From Macrocystis pyrifera (Eukaryota > Sar > Phaeophyceae > Laminariales > Laminariaceae): a stretch of DNA of 64,000 bases. The DNA lies in NCBI GenBank assembly GCA_031763025.1, contig JASSKH010000005.1:11612528-11676527 (forward strand), given 5' to 3'. The notes beneath the pieces were generated by a model. That model ran no database searches. It was not told the origin of the DNA and saw only the letters and a list, made by a program, of their open reading frames with translations. Shown here piece after piece: positions 24,901 through 37,172 of the stretch (within the stretch, counting starts at the first letter, position 1; each line of letters starts with the position of its first letter). Made by a program: the position numbers and the translations under genes.

Positions 24901-27900
24901 TGCTGTCTGTGTGCTGCATACAGTAAGCAACAGCAGCTACTAATCTCCTATTTCGGCAAAGGTACTCGCGTCTTGTTATGGTATCAAGTTGGGCATAAGG
25001 CTATAACCCTTTTTAGTGCAGCGCTGTGCAGAAGCCCAACTATTACTCTAATTTCCGTGTGTTTTGTCCCCACGACGGCTGTTCGGTCCTACAATGATAA
25101 AAAGGGTTTTACACAGGACTTAGGGGGGCGTTCCTCGCTGTATAGGCACAAAGGTTTACCCTGGAAGTCCTAAACGTATGAAAAAGTATCAGCCTGGAAG
25201 TATCACCCCCTAACTTACTGACACACGTCGCGTACTATATGCGTGTGTCTCTGGCGTGCGCTGCCATTGCCATGGATCGTTGTACTGTGGGTGGGGTTCG
25301 GAAGGTGACCTTCCCGAAGAAGTGATGACGCTGAGTTGCTTGGTCAACCTCGACCTCAGCGACAATGGCCTAGCTGGTGAGTGTGAGAATGATATCGGTT
25401 TTCGACGGCTCTGTTTCCATTCTCGCCCAGCTTCACTCAACGATAAAAATTTAAACGAGCTCTCGCGTATCTCACGCCGAGCGTGTTTAGGGTGTGATTC
25501 TTCATCGTGCCTATAATCCCTATCTCCTTGTCTTAGGGAGACAGTACGTGCAACTGCGGGTAGTTAGACCGTGTATTTCCCCCGCCTGATATCAAACATC
25601 ACCTGTATCCTAAACGTATGCGATCCTGCTCCTACATACAACTCTGTACCAACCACAAGCAACTGCTATATTCGATAGATATATACAAGCGGTACTTCAA
25701 TTTTGGGACAGAGTGGTATTACGTTCGTTCATGTACGCGATCTCCGAGTAATACCTCAAACACGACAACGTTAGAGACAACACGACTCCCTGAGTGTTTG
25801 CCATCGGTCAGTACGATAGTATGGGACGCACGGTACTCCAGAAAATAGTTATGTATACTGGTGTACTGGTTGGTGCGCACGCCACGACATCATGTCTCAC
25901 GCACTTGACACAAAATCACGCGAGAGTAGGTATGTTGCTGTCCCATTGCCGCGATCATAGCGTTGAAACCCTGACCCCGCCCCGTATCCTTTATCAGGCG
26001 AGCTACCTGCCTCTCTAGGAACCCTCCGATCCCTGCAAACCCTTGACATGTCGGGCAACAATCTCACAGGTGAGGCTTGAGCGTGCGAGTTGACCCCTTG
26101 CGTACGTAATACAGTTCCCCGTTTTTTATGTTTTTTTGTGGCGTTCTCTCTGTCGCGCGTGGTTGTTTGAGGCTTACATTCCGTCAAAACAGTATGTCAT
26201 GCGTGTGAGAGAAGGGGGTTGTGGCGGTAAGGCGGGGTTATTGTGCGACGAAGCCCGGAACATTCACTATTCGCTATACGTATGGAGAGCGATGGGCGAG
26301 TTTTACGTTTTCTGGGCTTTGGGAGGTCAACAAAGTTTAGCTCTTGCACTATACTCCTCGTATATAATGCGCAGTGCGCAGCAGAGGATACAATTTATAG
26401 CGCCCTCCCCGACGGCTGTGTGCTGCAAATGCAACAGTAGCCAACCACGATTGCCTTATGTGTGTCAACGCTGCGCATGGAGCATGTAGCGTGGATGCAT
26501 TGAAAGAGGGGACGATATATACGTACCGCAGCCCGTCTAGGGATGGCCATGTTCGCGCCACCTGGCCACCCCCTTCCCCATGGTCCTGTGCTGGCACAGC
26601 CGACACGGATGAATGGCACACCAACGCCGGCAGCGTCGAAAACGACAAAACAGATGGAGTTGCCGTCATCAATAAGAGATAGCCGAAGTTGGAATTCAAC
26701 ACACTACTTGCTGCCATTTGTCAAGTGCCACGATATCGTTTATCCTTAATGAATTCCTGGTAATTTTGCCCGTCCGATGCTTTCCGGGGGCCGGGGGCGG
26801 GGGGGTTCGGGGGTGTACTTGATTGTAACAGGAACGATTCCTCGCGAGCTCGGTGACTTGGTACATCTTTTGGTTCTCAGGTTGAGCCTGAACCCCTTGG
26901 AAGGTAAGCCACACGGATATTTGTCGTCCCTCGTTCTTCAACGTGCAAAGCGTCACACGCTCGTGTTGGTTGAAGGGGAGGGCGGAAAATGAAGTTTGAC
27001 AGCGTACCGTGGTTTAAACAATCACCGTCCCAGACAACAAGCATACAGACACACAAACTGTGCCAACACAACGATTTCAACGCGCGTTGTTGCGTACGTA
27101 GGTGTTGTCTTGAGCCTACGACGAGACGTACGATACGGCCGCGTGTAGATGCGGGGGCCGAGAACGAAATAAATATGGTGCAGCTGCGTCTTGGGTGTCT
27201 ACACGTTTGGACGCCCCCGAGTCCGTTCGACGTTTCGCCGCTAGAACATCAATACCTATCGCTCAAGAGGTCAGCACCTCGGATGTGTGATGAGGTCAAG
27301 AACACCCCAGCCGTTGCTTTCACCTGCGCCGTGTCTGCCCGCTTTATTTCGATGCACGCCACGATCAAGGAGGGGTTGATTTTACTGCATTCCCGGCCGT
27401 TCGAGCATTTTGACGTCATCACCGCGTTGTCATGCCCGCCATAGATTGACGCGTTTCTTTAGCGAGTCAACGTGCCCGTCGTTTTTCTCGCACCCCCATC
27501 CCCCTACCCCCGACCCCCGCCCTCGCCTCTCTCACCGCTTAAAACATCGTGTATCGCAACTACAGGGGAAATCCCAGAAACGTTGGGCACGCTACTCCGC
27601 TTAAAGACGCTGGAACTCGGCAACTGCCACCTGTGTGGGTGAGGAGTCTCGTCATCGTTTCGTACCGAAGTAACCCTCTTTTTCAGCCCCTCAGGGGACT
27701 TCGTGTTTGGGCCACGGGATAGTAGCGCGAGGTGCGCGAACGAGAAAAAAATATTCGTACTGTGCTGCACCGGGGAGTGCCAGCGCAATCAGGCATAGGG
27801 CATAAAAGGAGAGGGGTGCACTCATATCATGCATGGCCGTCGTCGTGCCACCACAAACCTGGCTCACACCCCTACAATGCCGCCACGGAGCACGTCCTAT

Positions 27901-28868
27901 TTTCACCGACCAGGCGGGGGGTAGCATAAAAAGGACCCCGGGGGCAGATAGGGGGGGGGGGGGCAGGGGGTTATCAACCAGTTGCACTATAGGTACCGGT
28001 TAAAAGCCAACAGTTCGTTCCATGGGCAGTTGACGTTCGTGTTTCACAAGATCTTGCAGTTTTGCTAGAAATTCCCGGAGCGAGAGACGGGCGATTGCGG
28101 CCCATTCCCTGTAATGATTTCTTCTCGTTTACAAACTTCTTCGTTCTTGCTTCTCAAACCTTATCGCGCGCTACAGTCGCATACCGATGGAGTTTGGAGG
28201 ACTTGGAGCTCTGGAAGTGCTTCGGCTCGAATACAACGGTCTGAGTGGTGAGAGGGGACACCTCAAGCAACGCTCTCCAACGGAAAAAAAAAAAAAGTTA
28301 CCAGTGTATGTAGAAACGTTTGTTCCTCTTGCGCTTGAGTGCGCGTACACCCTTCTTCGTACAAGGAACAAGCGGCCGAAAGCTCCGAAGATGAGCACGA
28401 AGACACTACGGTACAGTGCCCAACTTCTGATCGTGCAGGCCGAGATCGGCTGAATGAACTAACACCACCTATAACGTTTTCGGCGTCCTCTGCGATTTGC
28501 GGTTGTTGGGTGGAGAGGAAGTACCGCGGTGGTATACGCCGGCGTCCCCGGTGGCTTGGTAGGTGATCCGCGTGCCTACCAGGATTAATTTCGTGGGTTC
28601 GAGTCTCACGGAGTGAGTGCATGCTCGTAGGGACTTTTTCTTGCACATAAGTTGATTAGCGGAAAGCGCGAGAGCGTGAGATAGAAATATTATATGAAAA
28701 GCGACGAGAAGTAGGAATGCTGAACCATATGCGCGATAAAATTGAGGCACGAACCTGGGAGAAGAAGGGAAGACACCTGAGACCACGGTTTGTCCATGAG
28801 ATTGCTAGAAAACCTTCTCCGAGTTAAGCTGGAAAGTAAAAGTGATGATAAAATAATAATACTAACAA

Positions 28869-28906
<38 letters not shown>

Positions 28907-28913
28907 ATAACAC

Positions 28914-28954
<41 letters not shown>

Positions 28955-31900
28955 GCACTGATACATAATGGATTGCCTTGAGAAGGCGCCCTGTCTCTGC
29001 TGCATTGAACAATGGTCTATAGCGAACAAAACAGAAGCTTCATGGTCGAAACTGCGAGTTGTCCGACTTCTCCGGTAGCGAGGAAAATTTGCGGTGGTGA
29101 CCGATGTTATTAACAGACACCGGCACGTATTCTTTTTGACACTTGCGGTTGGGGACATCGTGGATGCCGTTCGACGTTTTTCCCAGCCCTTTTTATCCCT
29201 CCTTGAAAACACCGAATACACGAGGTGGACAACATACACCAGAGTACGGAAACACGACAGATGAGCCACTTCTCACCTCTGCTCACTCTCGTTTCAGTCA
29301 GCGCGACAGAGGTCAACGCACCCCCCCCACACCCACCCCCCGCGTCCCACTCCCCGCGCCTCGCCGTCGCTCTTGCTCGTTGTTGTTTCCTTATAGGCGA
29401 GATTCCGGTTTCGCTGGTACAGCTCGATCACCTCACGGAGCTACACCTCAACGGCAACAAACTAACGGGTGTGAAACGATGCCTGCCGCTAGCGCCTGCC
29501 TTTAAGGATACTTACGTGTGTATTTATAGCGCGGGTGGTTTTATAGCATAAATACTTAAATACGTCAGCCGTGAATATGACCGATTGGGTGGTTGCTTTA
29601 GCCTTTAACTTTGCAACCCGCGTGGTACGTGTTTTGAAAAATCCTTCAAATGCTTCCGCTAATCCTGAACCATTGTCCTTGAAATGACGATATGCTACGA
29701 GGGCGCGGCCTGTCCTTTTCTTGCCCTAGCTGTGCATGGGGTTTGCTCTCTAGTGATGATGTGCCACTGTTGCTAGCAGCGGCTAGCAGCGGCGGGGATA
29801 CACGAGCACTTTTCGTTGTTTCCGTCGTTCTCAACACGACACAGTTGAATCAAGACAAAACACTGGGTTTGCCTGCCGTTGCAAAACGATACACCTCGTT
29901 CCCAGATTGGGTCTTGTGTGCGATACGTTCGTTCTGGGGTGGAAAATAGGCGACCCACTTGTTTTCGGGTCGCAGCTCGCACGTTAGAAACCCCGACATC
30001 GTTACGTTCCAGTATTCGAGAGGGCCCGCTTTTTATTCTGATCGACATGCCGAGGCGCAAGCGGAGGATGCTGTTGTTCGTCGATGCGCTTTGATTGCCG
30101 CATGTCATTCCGTACTCTTTCTTTTTGCTTTGTTGATCGACGTGAAACCAAACGGAGGAGAAATTTAACCTTACGCCTCTAGTTTGACAACTCTTTTATG
30201 GGTGTTGTCGGTTTCGGACAGGGAGCATACTGGCGGTGTCCGAGAGCTGGCCTGCCTTGCGGGTTCTCGACATGTCGGACAATAAGCTGGAAGGTGAACC
30301 GGGGAGATAGGATAGATAAAAGTTAACCATACGTACCCGCCCTCCCTTTATTATGTACCAGGTATATATATAGGATGGGTTGGCGTCGATTGGCGACGAC
30401 GCTGTAAAACACGCCTCTAGCTGCATGAGCTAGACAACCAGTATAGCGTTTTGTTTTTGGCGGTCACCACGAATGGTGGTCGAGATACATCATTCTTGTG
30501 CGGGGAGAAGCTTAACTCCGCACGAGGGGGATGATAGTATCACGCACTGTATTTCTGGTAAGGCACTCACGAGGCAGTCACATAGTAAATAAACCCAATG
30601 CTGTCTCTGGAAGTGGCCACACCAGAAATTATATCAACCAATTGATGCGGTCATCCATATGTAAGAAAATCCGCCCCAAAAGCGGTTCTTAGTAAGATGT
30701 AGCTCACCCTCCTTGCGGCTCGCGCCCAAAACATCACGGCGCTTTGCGCTTGGAGCGAGCAATGTCTGCTCGGTCGATGAAAACCCGATGTACTCCGTCC
30801 CGGCCTTGTAGGGATGCGAGGGTCTATGGTCATACCACTACGGCCATGCATGACAATGAGTACAACCCCCCCGTGCTTCGTCCCGGCAATGTGGGGATGC
30901 TAGGGTCTATGGTCGTACGACTACGGCCATGCATGATATTGAGTACACCCCCCTATCCCCCCATTGTGGGGATGCGAAGGTCTATGGTCATACGACTACG
31001 ACCATGCACGATATGAGTACACTCCCCCCCCCCCTCCCCCTCCCAAGACTGAAGCAAACGACGAACGGTCTCGTGATGGTACGTTATCAAACTATTCATA
31101 GGGCGACAAGATAACAAACACCCTTGGATGAAAACTTAAGGCTGTTTTCATTCCTTCTCGACAACAGGGAGAGTGTAAAACGCCGAGTGATGGGCCTAAT
31201 ATTGGACACAGCTACCGACGCGTGCGCAGTACGATAGCCGTATATCAGCACTTTTTCACCGAATTAATATAATGGGTTCCTTATTCCGAAATCGTTGGAA
31301 TATCACCATTGCTAGGGTTCCGTGCGTGGGGATGGTTCGTCGGGTTCTGCACTTTCGTTAAGCTTTTATCATAATCAGTTTTCAAGTGGTGGCGTGTGGA
31401 GCTTCTGAAAGGAGGAACCTCAGAGAACAAAAAGGGGTGCTGCTGCCTCTAACATCGTGGTACGCGTCTCTCATCGATATCGGTCCAAAACCGCTGTTTG
31501 GTGTGCGTGTTTGTCATTAATAAGTGTTCACATTCCCTTAAGGTTGGAAAACAAAACGCCGGGGAACAAAAAAAGTCCCAGGGGGTGATTGTGCTGTCTT
31601 GTATCGTGTTCCACGGGAAACGATTGCGTCCGTGGCCGAGTGCGGTGACAGCGGTGTGACTGGTCGATTCTTGTGTCTATACAGCATAGTCTAGGCCCCG
31701 CCTATGGTACGCACCAGACAGTGATGACGGTGCGCACGATGTTTGGCCAAAATCGGCCTTGTCTTGCCTGCCACCGTTTAAAGTCCAGGCTCTCAACACA
31801 CTCAACAGGCCGCAGCTCCGCCGCCACCGTGCTTTCAAGGTGGTGTCCTCTTCCCCTTTCATCACCAATGTCAGTTTTTTTGTTTTTGTTGGTGCGCAGC

Positions 31901-32729
31901 TCCCGATTTCTCAACCGACCATCCTCTGAAGCGCCACAGCCTTTGCGTGGTGCGGCACCGCCCCAACTATATGCAAAGCCGTGGCACCCCGTTCCCTGTT
32001 AATATTCTCTTGCGAAAATGGTTTTTCGGCAATACGGCGATTACACCTGGAGTGTAGATATGGACTCGCTAAAAATGGTTCGGTTCTACTGCTAAGCAGT
32101 CCCACGGCACGGGAATACCTGGTACCGTTTTTTGCCTTCTGAGGCAATATTGTTCTGACGTGTTGAGCTCCTCAAGTGAGCAACTACCGGCTATATACAA
32201 TGCTATCTTTTCTGGTATATTTTGGTATAATAGGGATCGGGGCTGGCCTCTCCTGCCCCATGGGGGAGGGGCCATAATCTTGATTTACATAGATCATCCC
32301 CTGTAGATCTTAGCCTACTATTAGGGTGCATGTTCCGTTGTAGGACTACTGTAGGCACATAGAGATCTTGGTCGGGTTGCGCAAACAATCTTCGTCGAAG
32401 TTATGTTTCGGGTGGCAAATTTGAGGTCTTCATGTAGGGAGTTCAGCAACATAACTCACCAATCCTATGAGGCACGATCCTTACCGTGTGTCATTGCTCT
32501 ACTTCTACTGCATACCTCTTCGCGTGAGCTCGTCACACTTCTGCGCGCTTGTGTCGGGCTTCAAAGTGATAATATGGCATGTTGCACGAGATCTTTTTTG
32601 GGTTCCGAACGCTGACCTCGGATTTGACGCACAGCACGCTGCACTACTGCCGTCCCGCTCTCCCTTCTTCGACCCTCCTGTCCCGTCTCTCAATCGCCAT
32701 TCTACGTGGCGGATCGCACGATGATGATG

Positions 32730-32782
<53 letters not shown>

Positions 32783-35700
32783 GATGATGATGATGGTCGT
32801 TGTGGTCTCGCATGGCAGGGTACATACCCCGTGAACTCATGGAGTTCAAGTGCTTGACGAGCCTGATGCTGTACCGGAACTTCAACGTCAAGGGTGAGTT
32901 AACCCCTTTCAGTCTTAAGAAGGCCTTCAGACCCGCACTTGCGTTGCGGGGACAAAATACTTTCACAAAAAAACACTTTCCAGAGGTTTTTTTCGCGCAT
33001 TTTTGTATCTTACAGATTTTCCTCTTTTTGTTTTCCAATTGTGTGAAATTTAATTTTCCTGGTATTTTTCTCTCTGTAAAATTTGGCAGTTCGTGGCGTA
33101 GAACGCCTTTGTTTTTTTAAGCAAATTTTGAAATTTTCCAAAATTTCAAAATTCTGGGGGGAAAGCTCTCCGATAATAACGGCCCCTAGAGCTAAAAGGG
33201 TAAAGAGGAGTATGCACTTCGGACGTGCGTCTGAAAGTGAACGGGCGTTCCCGTGTTCGTGAAAGTATTCCCGTTGCCGCGAAGACCTCTAGACATCGAG
33301 CTGTGTACACAAGATTGGAGAGCGCCTCCACCCGGCAATTCGCTCTGCTCCCCGACGCGTTGACTCGTCGTTTTCGAAGGGAGGGGATGCATCGCAGCTG
33401 CCTTGTAGGGGATGTGCCCAGAGATGCGTACGAAAGCGGTACGAAGAACCTACTGTATCCATTTTCCGACGCTTACTCACCTGGAAAGCTTTGTGTTTTG
33501 CACCGAAAACCTCGACCTCAACTCGAGAGAAGATGATGGTGCAATCCGAGGGACAGTCCCCATGGTCGACAGTATCTTACTTGTGCTATGGTAATACACT
33601 GCTCAGTGGTATCCCAGCGATATAGGCACACTAGTAGCAGTTCCCACACGTCGGACAAACCGCCGATTCCCACTTGAGGAGGGGTCTAGATATTACTCAA
33701 TACATATATATTCTCGATCTTGTACTGGTATGATCTATTACGGGGGTCCATAGTTAACAGGACCTATGGTATACATAAAAACGTATATATTTAGGTATTT
33801 TTACTTACAATATTTGGTCCTGTTAACTATGGACCCCCGGAATAGCTCAAGTTGCCGGGTTTCGAAGCGTATAATATGCATCATCTAGCTCATATTTCTT
33901 GGTTGGATCTTTACTATGCAGATCGTGCACAACCTCACACAACGGTAAGTGCGTGAACTAGTGTAGATGATCGAGAGCCCCTGTCAGCGACCCTGACGTT
34001 TGTTTATATGGAAATAAAAATACCTGTGCTCGATGACAACAGCTTTGATTGACCCGCGGTATCTTCGAGTAGGTGCCCACCTACGTAGGTCATCCTTTAT
34101 TCTTAACTAGTGTTTAGAAGTAATATTATCTGTTGAATGACGGCCATAAATCTTGTCTTTCTTGTAGGAAAAAGTCACGGCATTGCTATAGGAAAAGTGG
34201 TGAAATTCGACCTGAAGCCTAACACATACAACATAATGCATGGGCGAATCTCTCTCGGCATTAGCAACACAAACGTTTTGTTTTTGTTTGTTTTTTTTTC
34301 GAAATCATGGAATATTGACAAAGAAATGATGTTCTGAAAAAGAACCAATAATTTCGGTTAATTACTACGTACGGTAGGGATTAGTGTGGACCGTCCAAAA
34401 AGATCAACACGTGACGACTCCGTCAATAGTTAGGATGTTCTTTAAAAACAAAAACGTCATTCTGTTGCTAACGCTGAGAGAACTCCGTCGATAGATTCGA
34501 CTTGTCATTTTCAGTTCAATTATTTTTCGTATAGGGATGTCGCGATGTTTTTTCAGTAGGTTTTCCTGTAGGATAAACAGAATTTATGGCCTTAATTCAA
34601 CCTATCATATTTATTTCCACGGACGGTTTGAGAAAAAAAACGACCCCTCGGGTAGTTGCGCACCTACTCGGAAAAACCGCTGGTCAATTAGAGTTGTTGC
34701 CATCGAGAACGACGATTTTCCCCCAACCAAACGAAATGTCAGGTTAGCTGAAAGGCACTGTAGATCACGATCTGTCCGCGGTGGGGTGGTTCCTCTGTTG
34801 GGGAACCTCGTCAATCAGAAATAGTGTGGCCAAAACGCGAAACCCCTATCGTTGCACGCCCGTAGACAGATTCAACGCCTCCGTACAAGTAGATACATGT
34901 GATTGTATCCATAACGTGGGACGCGGTAACCTATAGCGCATACGGTTGCCAGCGCACGCCTTATGCGTTAAATACGGAAGCCAGAACAGCGAGGGCCTCG
35001 GTTTTTCAAGCAGCATAGGCATGTGAATACAAGCAAAACAGGTGCCCGAGCAGTTTGGCTCCTCGAGTTTCGCCCTGCCGGTGCCTTCGTTGATATATGT
35101 TTCCGATGTGTCTCAGGCGTTCGTGTGCTGAGAGCGTGAACGCACATGAGTTAGCCGCTGGGCTAGCCAAGACCAAGCTAGAGGTATTGTGCCCTCTCGG
35201 CGCTCTAGCTTCGTGGCGTACCGCCTACGTACTTTCAGATGATTTTCTGCGTTTCATGACCTGTTGGTGGTTTTGGGTAGCGGGGCTCCCGTCTGTTCTG
35301 GTTTTTCGCTGTGATGTGCACTGTAAGCGTATATACGCTCAACCCTGTGTTGCACGCACACCCACCGCCGCCCTATGATAACTATTTGGTGCGTCCAGGA
35401 AGTATCCCGTCCTGGATCGGGAGAATGACTTCCCTCGAGAACCTGGACTTGAGTGGGACGCAGTTGGGCGGTAAGCGGCGTTGTGCGGGGCATTGTGGAT
35501 TTGCGGCGTCCTTGGCACGCATATCCCAGGTCTCCTCCTCGAAGACGGCAGTGGCGTCTGCGGCTGGCAGTCGAAGTACGGCGTTGCCTTTGATCAGCAG
35601 CAACAGCTGATGGTTTGGTATGGGTCATGCGCAGGACGCACTGGCAGTTCGTTTGCGTTTTTACGATTATTCTGCTTCCTGTTAACTCACGTAAAAAATG

Positions 35701-37137
35701 TCATCGTGCTGGAATGATATCGAAAGCCTTTTACTGACGACTACATCATACAACCACGCAGCGCAGTCGGTGTCTTTGATGCACTGCGGTAACGTGCAGT
35801 ATCGCACATACGTGTGTCATGTTGGTGCTCGAGACATGACGTATTCCGCATGCGCACCATAAATACTGCGCCCATACCATGCAATACCATGCAGGGGCCG
35901 GGAACGTCCATACCATATGCAGAGGCCGGACCCGCCCATACTCTGCAGGCAACAGAAAGCGAAACAATCCACTCGAAGCTGTCACCCAGATGCAAGTCCG
36001 CCTCACAAGCGGTTCTTAGCAGGATGCAGCTCATCCTTCAGGCGACTCGCCCAACACCTCGCGGCGCTTCGCGCTTGGTGCAAGCAATGTCTATCTGGTC
36101 GGCAAAAACCCAACGTTCTCCGTCCGGACATTGTAGGTAAATGCGAGAGTCTATGGCCGTACGACTACGCTCATGCACGACATGATTATCCCCCCCGCCC
36201 CCCCCTGACTGCGTCGCCAATGGTTGGGTTGGTGAAGGCGTTACTGAAACGACAAGGGCTACTGGGTTAACGGTCCCCTGTCACGCTTCCCCACGCTGGT
36301 ACCTCCACCTTACACACTTTTCAGGCGAGATCCCCAAGGAGATTGGGCAGCTGACAAGGCTCACAAGCCTCTGCCTCGGCTCCTGCGGCCTTGTCGGTGA
36401 GAGGACGTCTAGCGTCGTGACGTGTCGAAGAGGACACGCGGACTACGTTTTATCTTAGTGCTGTGCAGTCAGAGCAGATGAAGGAAGAAGCGCCGTCTGT
36501 ATTTGCTGCAACGATCGTCTATACCAAACTTCGAGTCGAGTGCCACAACAATCACTCTGTTTAGTCTATGTATGTACTGTAGGGAACGTTTCGCCTATCC
36601 TCCTTCTTCTTTTCCGGGAAAGTGCTCATTGCCATTAGGGTTTACCTGGTATCACTTAGAGCGGGAGCGAGGCAGCGCAGAGTTAGTGAAATGTCTTCTC
36701 GTTCGCGATTCACGCGCGTCACGCCATCTGCTCTGATGGAAACTGTGGAGTGAGCACTCATTGACTTTGCTTGTTTTACGGCTTTCAGGCTGCTTGCCAA
36801 CCCGTTGAGTGTTAAGTCATTTGCGCGTTCGGGTTCAACCAGGTACCATCCCGGTCGAACTGGGCCGACTGACGATCCTCAAGCATCTGGGACTCTACGA
36901 CAACAACCTGACAGGTACGTTGTTTTGCCTGATTTGCACGTGCGGCACCCGCGTGCAGGAGGATGCCGAGCACGACGCCGTTCCGCAGCGCTACGTCATT
37001 TCCGTGTTGACGTTTGCGGACTTTAGAGTCGTCTCCTATATTTCTGCGGTGCAGGCTGTTTTAGTACTCTACTTTGCTTATATGCACGTACATATGCTTG
37101 CAATATACAGGTTTTTGTATGTGGTCGCACGTACATA

Positions 37138-37172
<35 letters not shown>

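Noticed and set aside
28545-28616. Functional tRNA gene
   Set aside because: A and B boxes and T arm fit, but acceptor and anticodon stems do not pair.
32505-33038. Minus-strand ORF with a long poly-His run
   Set aside because: Translation of the GAT microsatellite, overlapping LRR exon 8 in antisense.
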